Shown in pieces: positions 43,588 to 53,212 of a DNA stretch of 64,000 nucleotides. Within the stretch, counting starts at the first letter, position 1, and each line of letters begins with the position of its first letter. The DNA comes from Leptospira limi (lineage in GTDB: Bacteria > Spirochaetota > Leptospiria > Leptospirales > Leptospiraceae), in contig NZ_JAMQPV010000004.1 in NCBI RefSeq assembly GCF_026151395.1, positions 124,001 to 188,000 on the forward strand. The letters run 5' to 3'. The notes beneath the pieces were generated by a model. The model did not search any database and was not told the DNA's origin. It was given only the letters and a program-made list of their open reading frames with translations. Made by a program: the position numbers and the translations under genes.

Positions 43588-45228
43588 ATGAAAAATAGCA
43601 CCAAACAAGAAAATTCGAGATTAGATCATTTAAAAAAAGAATACGATATTCTTGTCATTGGAGGTGGGATTACAGGTGCCAATGTTTTATGGGATGCGAC
43701 ACTAAGAGGTTACAATTGCCTTCTAGTGGAAAAAAATGATTATGCATCTGGTACGAGCCAAGCTACTTCCAAACTAATCCACGGCGGACTACGTTATTTA
43801 AAGAATTTTGAACTAGGTCTTGTGCGTGAATCTTTATCAGAACGAAGGTATCTAGCAAAAATCTCTCCACATGCTGTTCGACCTATGGGTTTTATCATTC
43901 CGATTCGGTCTCTCTTCCAAAGGATCCAGTTATTGCTAGGAATGGAGTTATACAATTTATTATCTTTTGATAGAAACAAAGAAATTGACCCAGATGTTCA
44001 ACTTCCCAGATACCGATGGAATTCTGTTGCGGAAACAATTTATAAGGTGATGGGACTTGGTAGAAAATCACTAAAAGGAAGTTTCCAATACTACGACTAT
44101 GCAAACCCAAATCCTGAGAAACATACTACTGAGTTTATCCTTTCTGCTAAAGAAAAAGGTGCACATGCTTTTAATTATTTGGCAGTTACTACCTTAAAAA
44201 AACAAAATAGCGGTGGTTATACGGTAGGATTAACAGATGAAATCACTGGCAAAAAAGTTTTGGTATCCGCTAAGGTAGTTGTCAATTCGGCAGGACCTTG
44301 GGCAGATATAATCGAATCAATGGCGGGGATTTCTGCTGAAAAAAAATTAGTTCGATCTAAAGGGATCCACGCAGTTGTACGCAATATTTGCGGAAATGAA
44401 TGTGTTGTATTGTCAAAACGAGATGGCTCACATTTATTTGTGATCCCATGGCGTGGGAAAACAATCATTGGAACTACTGATACTGCATATGAGGATGATC
44501 CAGACAAATTTAAAGTTAAACAATCTGAAATTGTTGATTTGATAGATGAAGTGAATTTCAGTTTTGGTTTTGCAAAATTAACATTAAAAGATGTCGATTA
44601 TTATTACGGTGGATTAAGACCACTTGTAGAGGATCCAGGTAGTACGGAGGGAACATACTCTGCATCAAGGAAGTCGGAGATATTTCATTATGAAAATGAA
44701 GGTTTCGCTGGATTTTTTTCTGCACTAGGTGGAAAATACACAACAAGTAGAGCGGTTGCAGAAAGTTTAGTGAATGCAATTGATACTTATACAAAAGGAA
44801 AACTTGTTCCTTGTGTTACAAAGTTCACACCATTACTCGGTGGAAGATACCAGAATCTTAAAGAATTAGTTACAGAAATTCAATTTAAGTTTCCACAAGT
44901 CCCCGGCATTAAGTTAGATACATTAGTTAAACGGTATGGCAGTTTAACATGGAAAATATTATCATTAAAAGGATTGGATACATATCGAATTCCAAATGGT
45001 GAGGTGTATTATGAAGACGAAGTGGAATACATTGTGTTAAATGAAGACATTCATCATTTAACTGATTTTTATTTTAGAAGGTCTGGTGTAGGAACAGTTG
45101 GGAAAGTAGAACCATCAGAACGATCTCGTTTAGATAAAAAAATTGCTAAGTTACTTGGTTGGAGCGCAGATCGCCTGAAAGAAGAAACCAAAAAAGTTGA
45201 TGAACGTTACCAGTGGTTTGTTGATTAA
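43588..45228 (+). CDS. glpD: FAD-dependent glycerol-3-phosphate dehydrogenase
   Basis: Start set at ATG 43588 (MKNSTKQENS); the longer frame overlaps the kinase gene. The 546-residue protein has the FAD fold ILVIGGGITGANVLWDA, ASGTSQATSKLIHGGLRYL and the family C-terminal domain. It oxidises glycerol-3-phosphate to DHAP and passes electrons to the quinone pool. It fits glycerol and lipid use in the adjoining genes. The thioesterase begins directly at its stop. Confidence 0.9.
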   Translation: MKNSTKQENSRLDHLKKEYDILVIGGGITGANVLWDATLRGYNCLLVEKNDYASGTSQATSKLIHGGLRYLKNFELGLVRESLSERRYLAKISPHAVRPMGFIIPIRSLFQRIQLLLGMELYNLLSFDRNKEIDPDVQLPRYRWNSVAETIYKVMGLGRKSLKGSFQYYDYANPNPEKHTTEFILSAKEKGAHAFNYLAVTTLKKQNSGGYTVGLTDEITGKKVLVSAKVVVNSAGPWADIIESMAGISAEKKLVRSKGIHAVVRNICGNECVVLSKRDGSHLFVIPWRGKTIIGTTDTAYEDDPDKFKVKQSEIVDLIDEVNFSFGFAKLTLKDVDYYYGGLRPLVEDPGSTEGTYSASRKSEIFHYENEGFAGFFSALGGKYTTSRAVAESLVNAIDTYTKGKLVPCVTKFTPLLGGRYQNLKELVTEIQFKFPQVPGIKLDTLVKRYGSLTWKILSLKGLDTYRIPNGEVYYEDEVEYIVLNEDIHHLTDFYFRRSGVGTVGKVEPSERSRLDKKIAKLLGWSADRLKEETKKVDERYQWFVD

Positions 45229-45663
45229 GTGCCCAGAATAAAAATCGATATTCCAAATCATAAAATATTTGAAACATCCTTATCTGTTCGAATATCAGAT
45301 ATCAATTTTGCCGGACATTTGGCACATGATGCAATTCTGACTCTAACACATGAATGTAGAGCTAGATTTTTCCATTCCCATGGATGGACTGAGATCAATG
45401 TAGAAGGGAAAGGGATAGTTGTTTCTGATGTGGCTATCGTTTATAAATCAGAAGCTTTTTTCCCTGATGATCTAAACATCCAATTGTATGTAGATCAAAT
45501 TTCATCAAAATCATTGGATATGTTATATGTGATCACACATAAGGATGGAAAAGAAATTGCTCGTGCTAAAACTGCAATTGTCTTTTTTGATTATTCGGAA
45601 CGGAAACCTTGCCCAATCCCAGCAGTGTTTTTAAGTGTCATCAAAAAAGAATCTAAGAGTTAG
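45229..45663 (+). CDS. 4HBT-like thioesterase
   Basis: A 144-residue hotdog-fold protein starting at GTG directly after the glpD stop, so coupled to it. Family features include INFAGHLAHDAILTLTHECRARFF and the alternating strands of 4-hydroxybenzoyl-CoA thioesterases. The acyl substrate is unknown. It ends 4 bp into the convergent meaB. Confidence 0.8.
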   Translation: MPRIKIDIPNHKIFETSLSVRISDINFAGHLAHDAILTLTHECRARFFHSHGWTEINVEGKGIVVSDVAIVYKSEAFFPDDLNIQLYVDQISSKSLDMLYVITHKDGKEIARAKTAIVFFDYSERKPCPIPAVFLSVIKKESKS

Positions 45664-46697
45664 TTTTTGTCGTTTTGAGCTATTTTGTTTTGAATGAGAG
45701 ATAAAAATTTTGTTTCTTCTAACTCATAATTGAACTTATGAATGCCACCTAAAGAATTGAGTCTGACAGCTTGATTCCAAGTATTGGATTCCATTTTTTT
45801 CCAAATCCCAATTCCAAAACGGCCATATTCATTTCGAATCCACTGCATAAGTTGAGTTATAGTTTCTATATTTTTATCCTTCCGTTTCGAATATGTTAGA
45901 ATAAAATTTAATAGTTCTTCTATCCCTTTCTTTTTTACCACTGATGTTTTAAAAATTGGTGGAAGTGACTGGTCAGGGAGAATGTCTTTGATAAATTCGA
46001 GAGTGGACTCTAACATATAATAACTTGAATTGGCGAGGGATTCTTCATCACATTTGTTGATGATAAAAGCTTCCGGAACTTCCATAATCCCAGACTTCAT
46101 AAACTGAACTTGGTCACCACCCAAAGGTTGCATCACAAGAAATGAAATATCGGAAATGAGTGATACTGAAATTTCGTTTTGTCCAATACCAACCGTTTCA
46201 ATGAATACATAATCAAAAATCTTTCTTAAAAAACGGATTACATGATAGGTATAGGGATTAAGTCCACCTAATTCAAGTTGAGATGGTTGTGATCGAAAAT
46301 AAATCCTTGTGTCCCTTCTGGGAAGAGTGACTCTTGTTCGGTCTCCAAGTATCGAGCCACCACTGATATTGGAAGAGGGGTCAATTGCCACGATTGCCAT
46401 TTTTTTGTCTGGTGCAAAGTCCAGGAACAAACGACAAAGTTCTCCGAGTAACGATGATTTGCCGGCACCAGGAGTTCCTGTGATTCCAATGGTAAGACCT
46501 TCTTTGGCATTTGGTTTTTGAGATTGGATTTCGTTGAACAAACTTTCTCGAAATCTTAGATTATTTTCTGTTTCGATTTTGGAGATGATTTTAGCAATGG
46601 GAAACTTCTCACCAAGAAGTGCTTCTGAAACCAATTGCGATAGTGTTTCTGTGGAATCCATCAAAGAGTGTGCCATTGTAAAATGAGTTAAATTCAA
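45660..46697 (-). CDS. meaB: MeaB-type GTPase chaperone of a B12-dependent mutase
   Basis: I chose TTG 46697 as start, as GGAGG lies 7 bp upstream; the ATG at 46676 lacks such a site. Family motifs are ITGTPGAGKSSLLGEL (P-loop), SNISGGSILGDRTRV, ETVGIGQNE and INKCDEE. MeaB binds the B12 mutase and guards loading of adenosylcobalamin. The mutase gene lies 58 bp upstream in the same orientation, so they form a natural pair. 345 residues is normal for the family. Confidence 0.88.
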   Translation of the reverse strand: MNLTHFTMAHSLMDSTETLSQLVSEALLGEKFPIAKIISKIETENNLRFRESLFNEIQSQKPNAKEGLTIGITGTPGAGKSSLLGELCRLFLDFAPDKKMAIVAIDPSSNISGGSILGDRTRVTLPRRDTRIYFRSQPSQLELGGLNPYTYHVIRFLRKIFDYVFIETVGIGQNEISVSLISDISFLVMQPLGGDQVQFMKSGIMEVPEAFIINKCDEESLANSSYYMLESTLEFIKDILPDQSLPPIFKTSVVKKKGIEELLNFILTYSKRKDKNIETITQLMQWIRNEYGRFGIGIWKKMESNTWNQAVRLNSLGGIHKFNYELEETKFLSLIQNKIAQNDKN

Positions 46698-46755
46698 GGT
46701 GAAACCTCCACTAACATTCATATCGAAATGTAGTGGAGGCAGTTGGATCTCGTGT

Positions 46756-48774
46756 TTAAACGAGGGCTGGTTCAACCGAAATGATATCAATGATTTTGTT
46801 CATGATCGACATCAAATCATAATCTTTTGGAGTAAAGATTTCACGGATTCCCATTTTTTTCAGTTCTTCAAAATCGGATTCTGGGATGATCCCACCAATC
46901 ACAACTGGGATGTTTGCTTTGTAGTGAGCAAGTTCATCAAATAGTTGTTTTGCGATTTCTTTATGGGAACCAGAAAGAATGGAAAGTCCAATCACATTTG
47001 CATTTTCTTCCACCGCAGATTGTACGATTTCCTCTGGAGAAAGTCGGATTCCGGAATAAATCACATCAAACCCACTGTGTTTTGCTGATACTGCAATCAT
47101 CTCAGCTCCATTGGAGTGGCCATCAAGTCCCGGTTTTCCTACAACAATTTTTGGTCTATGGCCATGGGCTTTTGTGAAGGCATCCACTTTCCCGCGAACA
47201 GTTGCTACTTTATCATCAGAGAGGAAAAGTTTTTGTCCGTCTACACCTGTTGGTGGGTTATATTCGCCATACACTTCGCGAAGAGCATCTGCCCATTCTC
47301 CTGTTGTCACAAGTGCTTTTGCACATGCAATGGAGTATGGCATAAGATTTTTTCCATCTTTTGCTGCTTGTTTGAGTTCCTCTAAAGATTTTTTAGCGAG
47401 TTCTGCATTCCGACGTGTTTTTGCTTCTGCCAATACACCTAATGTTTGTTCAGCGGATTTAGGATCAACTTTGAAAATACCACCGTCAGAGTCAGTCATA
47501 AGTGGTGATTTGATCCCGTCAGTCCATTTGTTTTTACCAACAATCACAAGTTCATTGGAATTGATTTTGGAAAGCCTTTCGGTTTGTGATTTCACGAGTT
47601 GTGATTTCATATAACCATTTTCAATGGCAACAAGAGCTCCACCCATATCGAGAATTTTTTGGATTTCCAATTTGGCTTGTTCTTTCAGGGCTTTTACTTT
47701 TGATTCAATGACTTTTGATCCTTCAAAAATATCTGGGTATTCTAAAAGATCGGTTTCATATGCTAATACTTGTTGCAAACGAAGTGACCATTGTTGGTCC
47801 CAAGGTCTTGGAAGCGAAAGGGCTTCATTCCATGCTGGTAATTGTAAAGCACGGCATCTTGCGTTACGAGATAAAGTTACACCCAATGCCTCGATGAGGA
47901 TTCTCCATGCATTGTTTTCTGGTTGTTCTTCTGTGAGACCAAGTGAATTTACTTGTACTCCATAACGGAACACTCTGTACTTTGCATTTTTGACACCGTA
48001 ACGTTCTTTTGTGATTTCTTCCCACATTTCTGTGAACGCACGCATTTTGCACATCTCTTCTACAAAACGAATCCCAGCGTTGACAAAGAAGGAAATCCTT
48101 CCCACACACTGTTCGAATTCATCTTCTGTGAAACAGTTTCTTTCTTTGATGGCATCTAACACAGCAATCGCTGTTGCAAGAGCAAAGGAAAGTTCTTGTA
48201 CAGGTGTTGCACCCGCTTCTTGTAAGTGATAAGAACAGATGTTAGAAGGGTTCCACTTTGGAATATTGTGCAGACAATATTCATACATATCCACGATGAT
48301 TTTCATCGAGTCTTTTGGTGGATAAATGTATGTTCCTCGTGCCAGATATTCTTTGATGAGATCGTTTTGAGTGGTTCCGTTCAGTTTTTCGAGGGGGACT
48401 CCACGTTCTTCCGCAAGTGCCACATAAAGTGACAAGAGCCACATAGAGGTTCCATTGATGGTCATCGATGTGTTCATCTCTTCGATTGGGATCTGGTCAA
48501 ATAAAATGCGGAAATCTTCAAGTGAGTTGATAGGAACTCCCACTTTTCCGATTTCAGGCCTTGAGACTTCGTGGTCGGAGCTATAACCACACTGAGTGGG
48601 TAGATCAAATGCAATGGAAAGCCCTGTTTGGCCTTTAGAAAGGTTCTTTCTGTACAACTCATTGGAGGCTTTTGCGTTGGTGTGCCCTGCATAGGTCCTA
48701 AAAATCCATGGTTTGTCAGGTTTTCCCTGTCCATTCTCGTCAACGAGAAGGTAATCTTTTTTTTCGGCGGACAT
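46756..48774 (-). CDS. meaA: B12-dependent acyl-CoA mutase, ethylmalonyl-CoA mutase-like (MeaA/Ecm)
   Basis: The 672-residue protein has the catalytic TIM barrel followed by a B12-binding domain with DGHSNGAEMI (the Asp-x-His-xx-Gly cobalamin loop) near residue 550. Around 320-350 it reads LPRPWDQQWSLRLQQVLAYETDLLEY, and the N-terminus reads AGHTNAKASN and LPTQCGYSSDHE. These segments, as I recall them, match ethylmalonyl-CoA mutase better than methylmalonyl-CoA mutase, whose equivalent is of the NALDEALALPTD type. If right, it converts (2R)-ethylmalonyl-CoA to methylsuccinyl-CoA in the ethylmalonyl-CoA pathway. meaB is next to it. Confidence 0.75.
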   Translation of the reverse strand: MSAEKKDYLLVDENGQGKPDKPWIFRTYAGHTNAKASNELYRKNLSKGQTGLSIAFDLPTQCGYSSDHEVSRPEIGKVGVPINSLEDFRILFDQIPIEEMNTSMTINGTSMWLLSLYVALAEERGVPLEKLNGTTQNDLIKEYLARGTYIYPPKDSMKIIVDMYEYCLHNIPKWNPSNICSYHLQEAGATPVQELSFALATAIAVLDAIKERNCFTEDEFEQCVGRISFFVNAGIRFVEEMCKMRAFTEMWEEITKERYGVKNAKYRVFRYGVQVNSLGLTEEQPENNAWRILIEALGVTLSRNARCRALQLPAWNEALSLPRPWDQQWSLRLQQVLAYETDLLEYPDIFEGSKVIESKVKALKEQAKLEIQKILDMGGALVAIENGYMKSQLVKSQTERLSKINSNELVIVGKNKWTDGIKSPLMTDSDGGIFKVDPKSAEQTLGVLAEAKTRRNAELAKKSLEELKQAAKDGKNLMPYSIACAKALVTTGEWADALREVYGEYNPPTGVDGQKLFLSDDKVATVRGKVDAFTKAHGHRPKIVVGKPGLDGHSNGAEMIAVSAKHSGFDVIYSGIRLSPEEIVQSAVEENANVIGLSILSGSHKEIAKQLFDELAHYKANIPVVIGGIIPESDFEELKKMGIREIFTPKDYDLMSIMNKIIDIISVEPALV

Positions 48775-48875
48775 TCTTTGCCTCGTTTTATAATTTCTAT
48801 GTATAATTGAAAATCTTCTGGAATATTTTCACCTAAAAATTTATACAGGACTAGGCAATTTAAGCCTTTTCCAAG

Positions 48876-50207
48876 ATGCGCGAACCTAAACCTTTTTCAC
48901 CAATTCCATTCATTTTTAGCATCTTACTCTTAAGTTTGGGTTATGCGTTGTTCTCATATTTTAGACCATTCCCAACGACAGAAACAGAATGGGAATTTTT
49001 GGCAAATGCCAAAGCTGCAACGGAGGAGGGGGGACTCATTTCTGCAAGAGAACCACTTGCTTTTTGGTTTGTAGTCACTTGGAAAAAAATCTTTGGTAGC
49101 AATTACATTCCATCCTTCATTGCGTTAGCTGGTTTATTTTATAGTTTGTTTTTACATTTCTTTTTGTTGTTACTCAGAAATGTAGAATGGAAACGAAATC
49201 ACTATTTTGTGGTTTATCTTGCTGCCTTTTTACCGTTTTCCTACGGATTCCCCACTTCCTATTTCACGGAAACACTTTGTTTGGTATTTTTGTTACTCGT
49301 CTTTTTGACATTTCGATTAGAGAAGATGACAGACTTACTGATTTTTCCAACATTCACTCTTCTTGCATTTTTCTCTAGTTTTATCATGTTCTATTTGGGT
49401 TTCACATTCTTTGTGATTTTCACAGGGATTCGTGGTTCGAGAAAAGCAGCACAAAAAACATCAGTTTTTTATAAGAAAAAAAATGTTCCGTTTTTATTTT
49501 TACTTGGGTACTTAGCTTTTTTTGTCATCTCACTTATCTTTTTCTCTTACTCCAATTTTTTTGGAGAAAAATCGATCAGTTTTCTTTTCAAAACTTGGTA
49601 CCAAATAGCATTGATGATATTACTTCCTATGTTAACCATTGGGATTGGACATATATTATTAAAAACAGAAAAAGAACTGAATACAATTACAGCCTCTGTT
49701 GTCTTAGGCATTTCAATCCTTGTTTCCGTGTATTTTATCTTTAAGGATTTGCGTTCTTCTGCCAAAGAACCTTGGGATACACAAACCAAAAATTTAACCA
49801 AATCATTTGGTCAGGCACTTGTACTCAAATCAGATCCTATATATTTACCAAAAGAGTTTTCCTTTGCTTTGTATTTCCAAACAGGTACCAAAACAAAATA
49901 TTTAAAAGAAACAGTGATTCCTGATAAATCCTTTTTGTATGTAGAAGGGATATGGAACCAAGACATCCAATTGGTGCAAAAATCTGGATTGTTCCGAAAA
50001 TCGAATCGGTCGATTGGAATAGTTCCATTGAGTGAAGACGATGTCCTCATCCAAAAAACTACCTTCGATAAAATTAAAAATGAAAAAAACCTAAGTTTTA
50101 TCTCTAAGAAGATAGAAGAATCCTTTACGAATGTTCCCGCAAAGCGCCCGTTTGACGAATATACGGCAGGATTACAAAAAAAGTTTGGTTATTTGAGTTT
50201 TTACTAA
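48876..50207 (+). CDS. Polytopic membrane protein, GT-C-like
   Basis: A 443-residue protein with about nine transmembrane segments and a larger soluble C-terminal part (about 300-443). It resembles membrane glycosyltransferase-like proteins in outline, but no catalytic motif can be assigned. It is divergent from the mutase gene and convergent with the transglycosylase. Confidence 0.5.
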   Translation: MREPKPFSPIPFIFSILLLSLGYALFSYFRPFPTTETEWEFLANAKAATEEGGLISAREPLAFWFVVTWKKIFGSNYIPSFIALAGLFYSLFLHFFLLLLRNVEWKRNHYFVVYLAAFLPFSYGFPTSYFTETLCLVFLLLVFLTFRLEKMTDLLIFPTFTLLAFFSSFIMFYLGFTFFVIFTGIRGSRKAAQKTSVFYKKKNVPFLFLLGYLAFFVISLIFFSYSNFFGEKSISFLFKTWYQIALMILLPMLTIGIGHILLKTEKELNTITASVVLGISILVSVYFIFKDLRSSAKEPWDTQTKNLTKSFGQALVLKSDPIYLPKEFSFALYFQTGTKTKYLKETVIPDKSFLYVEGIWNQDIQLVQKSGLFRKSNRSIGIVPLSEDDVLIQKTTFDKIKNEKNLSFISKKIEESFTNVPAKRPFDEYTAGLQKKFGYLSFY

Positions 50208-50210
50208 ATC

Positions 50211-50837
50211 TTAAGAACTAAAGTCTTTATAAAAACGTTTCACTTTAGAAACATATTGTTTTGTTTCCTCATATGGTGGAATACCTTTGTATCGTTTCAC
50301 AGCACCAGGACCTGCATTGTAAGCGGCAATTGCCTTTTCTGGATCCTTAAATTCTTTCATTAGACCTTTTAAGAATTTTACACCACCAGTGATGTTTTCT
50401 TCTGGATCAAAAGGGTCCTTTACACCCAAACTTTCTGCTGTCTCAGGCATTAGTTGCATGAGACCCATTGCCCCTTTGGGAGAAACCGCATTCGTTTTAA
50501 ATCCAGATTCTGCCTTCACCATTGCCTTTACTAAATTTGGATCCATCCCTTGTGCTTCAGCTATGGATTCGATGGTACCAATGAGATCCCCTGTTTGTTT
50601 GGCTCCACGAGAGAGAGAAGGCTCTAAGGATTTTCCTGTCTCAGGAAAAGGAAGTTGGATGGAATCGTTTGAAACGGGATTTGTTCCACTTGTTTGTTTT
50701 GCCCCATTTTGTTTGTTCCATTCCTTTTCTAACAGTTCAGGGAAGGAGACAAGGGTACTAGGGTTCTTTGCCAATTGGGACAAAGATTCCATTCGGCCAA
50801 GGACAGACGAAACAGACGGGATATCAGTGAGTTTCAC
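50211..50837 (-). CDS. Soluble lytic transglycosylase (SLT) domain protein
   Basis: The 208-residue protein starts at GTG with AAGGGA upstream. The SLT domain covers about 85-200: AMVKAESGFKTNAVSPKGAMGLMQLMPETAESLG with its catalytic Glu, then YNAGPGAVKRY. It cleaves peptidoglycan. There is no obvious signal peptide, which is unusual for an envelope enzyme; secretion by the flagellar export system is one explanation. The response regulator gene is upstream on the same strand. Confidence 0.85.
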   Translation of the reverse strand: MKLTDIPSVSSVLGRMESLSQLAKNPSTLVSFPELLEKEWNKQNGAKQTSGTNPVSNDSIQLPFPETGKSLEPSLSRGAKQTGDLIGTIESIAEAQGMDPNLVKAMVKAESGFKTNAVSPKGAMGLMQLMPETAESLGVKDPFDPEENITGGVKFLKGLMKEFKDPEKAIAAYNAGPGAVKRYKGIPPYEETKQYVSKVKRFYKDFSS

Positions 50838-50888
50838 ACCATTCCCTTCGGTCGAAATTTGGAAAACTGAAGTAAAAAATTATGTCTC

Positions 50889-51275
50889 TTACTGAATTTT
50901 GGAAGTTTGGATTTGGTGGAGGTCTTTTGGGCCAAGAGGTTTTACAAGGTAACCTTTCACATTGGGGAAGGACAAACTTTTGGATTGGTCGGAAGGATCA
51001 ATGGAAGAAGTGAGAATGTAAATCGGGATTTGTGAGATGGGTGTGATCGTTTGGATTGTATCCAAAAACTGCCAACCATCCATGATCGGCATATTCAAAT
51101 CTAAAAACAAAAGTTCGGGTAGTTGTTCTGAAGACTGTAAGGCAGTGAGTGCTTCCGATCCATTCGGGTATGTGAAAATTTCAGAAGCAAACGATATTTT
51201 TTCCATGAGGGTTTTGATGAGGAAAGTTGTAACAACATCATCTTCAATCAAAAATACTTTGGATATTTGGCTCAT
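50889..51275 (-). CDS. Single-domain response regulator
   Basis: A 128-residue CheY-like receiver: acidic pocket EDD (11-13), phosphoacceptor Asp59 in LFLDLNMP, Ser/Thr near 89-90 and Lys112 in LVKP. There is no output domain. It could serve any kinase, including the soluble kinase at 12.6-15.0 kb; no partner is adjacent. Confidence 0.92.
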   Translation of the reverse strand: MSQISKVFLIEDDVVTTFLIKTLMEKISFASEIFTYPNGSEALTALQSSEQLPELLFLDLNMPIMDGWQFLDTIQTITPISQIPIYILTSSIDPSDQSKSLSFPNVKGYLVKPLGPKDLHQIQTSKIQ

Positions 51276-51349
51276 GATTCTGGAAAACTTCTCTCAGAAA
51301 CTATCGATTTCTGGAAAAGAAGCAACCAATAAAATGACAAAACCACCCA

Positions 51350-52756
51350 TTATAAGGAATGAGGAGAGGTTAAAACTTCTGGCCTTAGTATCTCTTTTAG
51401 TTTTTTTTCTTCTAAGAATCCAAGTTCAAGGACAATGGATTCCACAGATCGATTTTCGGCAAGAGCTCGTTTGGCGACTAAGGTTGCATTTTCATACCCA
51501 ATGTATGGATTGAGGGCAGTTGCAAGACCTGCTGATGTTTTGACTCTGGATTCAAGAACTTTTCGGTTTGCTGTGATTCCTGAAACACAATTGATTTCCA
51601 AAGTCTTGCAACCGGCTGTTAGGTGCTCAATGCTTTTGAATAAACTATGGGCAATGATTGGCTCAAATGCATTCAATTGTAATTGTCCTGCTTCTGCCGC
51701 CATAGTGATCGTGATATCATTTCCTATTACTTCATAGGCAATTTGATTGACCACTTCCGGGATGATGGGATTCACTTTGCCTGGCATGATGGAGGAACCT
51801 GCAGCTTTTGCAGGCAAATTGATTTCATTAAATCCACCTTGTGGGCCACTCGAGAGTAATCGTAAATCGTTACATACTTTTGACAGTTTGGTAGCGATTC
51901 GTTTTAATACTCCAGATAATTGGACAAATGCACCTGTGTCTTGTGTTGCTTCGATCAAATTTGGAGCTGCATTTAAATCAAACCCCGTTTGTTTGGCTAG
52001 GATTTCAGTTACGATTTTCGAATAACGAATGTCAGTATTGATCCCTGTTCCGATTGCTGTAGCACCTAAATTAATTTCGCCTATGAGGGAAGTTGCTTCT
52101 TTTAATCTCGAAATGTCTTCTCCTAACATGACATCATATGTTGAGAATTCTTGGCCTAAGGTCATTGGCACTGCATCTTGTAATTGAGTTCTTCCAATTT
52201 TTAATATATCTTTAAATTCATCTGATTTTTTTCGAAACGATGCCTGCAAACTTTTTAGAGCAGAAAGTAGTCCAATGATGGAAAATACAGCAGCCAATTT
52301 GATTGAGGAAGGATAAACATCATTTGTACTTTGTGACATATTGACATCATTGAGTGGGTGAAGAAAAGTATAATCACCCTTGGGATGGCCTGCTAATTCT
52401 AAAGCAATGTTTGTGATTACTTCGTTGGCATTCATATTGGTGGAAGTTCCTGCACCACCTTGGATGACATCCACAACAAACTCCGAATGGAATTTGCCAT
52501 TTAAAATTTGATCACAAGCTTCCACGATCCATTTTGATTTTTCGGAAGGGAGTAGCCCTAATTGTAAGTTTGCCAATGCAGACGCTTTTTTGATATGGGC
52601 AAGGGCACGCACTAAATCAGGATACGTACCAATGGACTTCCCCGTGATGGGATAATTTTCAAGTGCCCTTAATGTGTGGATCCCCCAATAAACATCCTTA
52701 GGAATTTTTCGTTCACCGAGTAGGTCATGTTCCATCCGAAAATTTGTTTCTGTCAT
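51350..52756 (-). CDS. aspA: Aspartate ammonia-lyase
   Basis: A 468-residue protein of the fumarase/aspartase superfamily. It has the signature GSSIMPGKVNPI, with the catalytic Ser in the loop, and the N-terminal TST and STNDVYPSS segments. AspA converts aspartate to fumarate plus ammonia. The N-terminal MTETNFRMEHDLLGERKIP and GGAGTSTNMNANEVI favour AspA over FumC. It is a cytoplasmic homotetramer in the family. Confidence 0.88.
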   Translation of the reverse strand: MTETNFRMEHDLLGERKIPKDVYWGIHTLRALENYPITGKSIGTYPDLVRALAHIKKASALANLQLGLLPSEKSKWIVEACDQILNGKFHSEFVVDVIQGGAGTSTNMNANEVITNIALELAGHPKGDYTFLHPLNDVNMSQSTNDVYPSSIKLAAVFSIIGLLSALKSLQASFRKKSDEFKDILKIGRTQLQDAVPMTLGQEFSTYDVMLGEDISRLKEATSLIGEINLGATAIGTGINTDIRYSKIVTEILAKQTGFDLNAAPNLIEATQDTGAFVQLSGVLKRIATKLSKVCNDLRLLSSGPQGGFNEINLPAKAAGSSIMPGKVNPIIPEVVNQIAYEVIGNDITITMAAEAGQLQLNAFEPIIAHSLFKSIEHLTAGCKTLEINCVSGITANRKVLESRVKTSAGLATALNPYIGYENATLVAKRALAENRSVESIVLELGFLEEKKLKEILRPEVLTSPHSL

Positions 52757-52818
52757 TTCAGAATTTCTCCAGTTGAGAACGAAAGATACTAGACCAAAAA
52801 GAATTGGGAAGAAGATTT

Positions 52819-53175
52819 ATGTTCTGCATGAAGAAATTCACATTCCTATTTATATACTTTAGCCTTCCATTTTCTACGATCTTTTTGTTTGGTATTGAAA
52901 AGACAAATTTGGAAGTAACTTGTAAACAGAAAGAAGAAACAGTCAAAACGATTTTTCAACTTTTACCTGATTCAGAACGGACTTGTCCTGAAATTGCAAA
53001 ACTTGTTCTCACAGATGAAGATGAAGAAGGCGAAAAATTGGACAAGGAATACCAAGAATTGTTTTTGAAAGTGTGTGAGTTAAAACGTAAAAAACGTACA
53101 TTAGAAGAGATTCGTGACAATTTGGGTCTTACCAAACAATGTAATTCCTACCAATCCGTGACGAAAAAGAATTGA
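52819..53175 (+). CDS. Small exported protein, four-Cys
   Basis: A 118-residue product, start ATG 52819 with AAGA 4 bp upstream. A signal peptide (KKFTFLFIYFSLPFSTIFLFG) is followed by a helical mature part with paired Cys (VTCKQ, RTCPE, KVCEL, KQCNS), probably two disulfides. The family is unknown. It is divergent from aspA and upstream of the SH3-like gene. Confidence 0.6.
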   Translation: MFCMKKFTFLFIYFSLPFSTIFLFGIEKTNLEVTCKQKEETVKTIFQLLPDSERTCPEIAKLVLTDEDEEGEKLDKEYQELFLKVCELKRKKRTLEEIRDNLGLTKQCNSYQSVTKKN

Positions 53176-53212
53176 TTCTTCGAATCAACTAAGAAAATTT
53201 ATTTCCAAGTAT

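Noticed and set aside
47111..47614. 167-residue plus-strand frame inside the mutase gene
   Set aside because: It is an antisense shadow of a long, clearly real gene.
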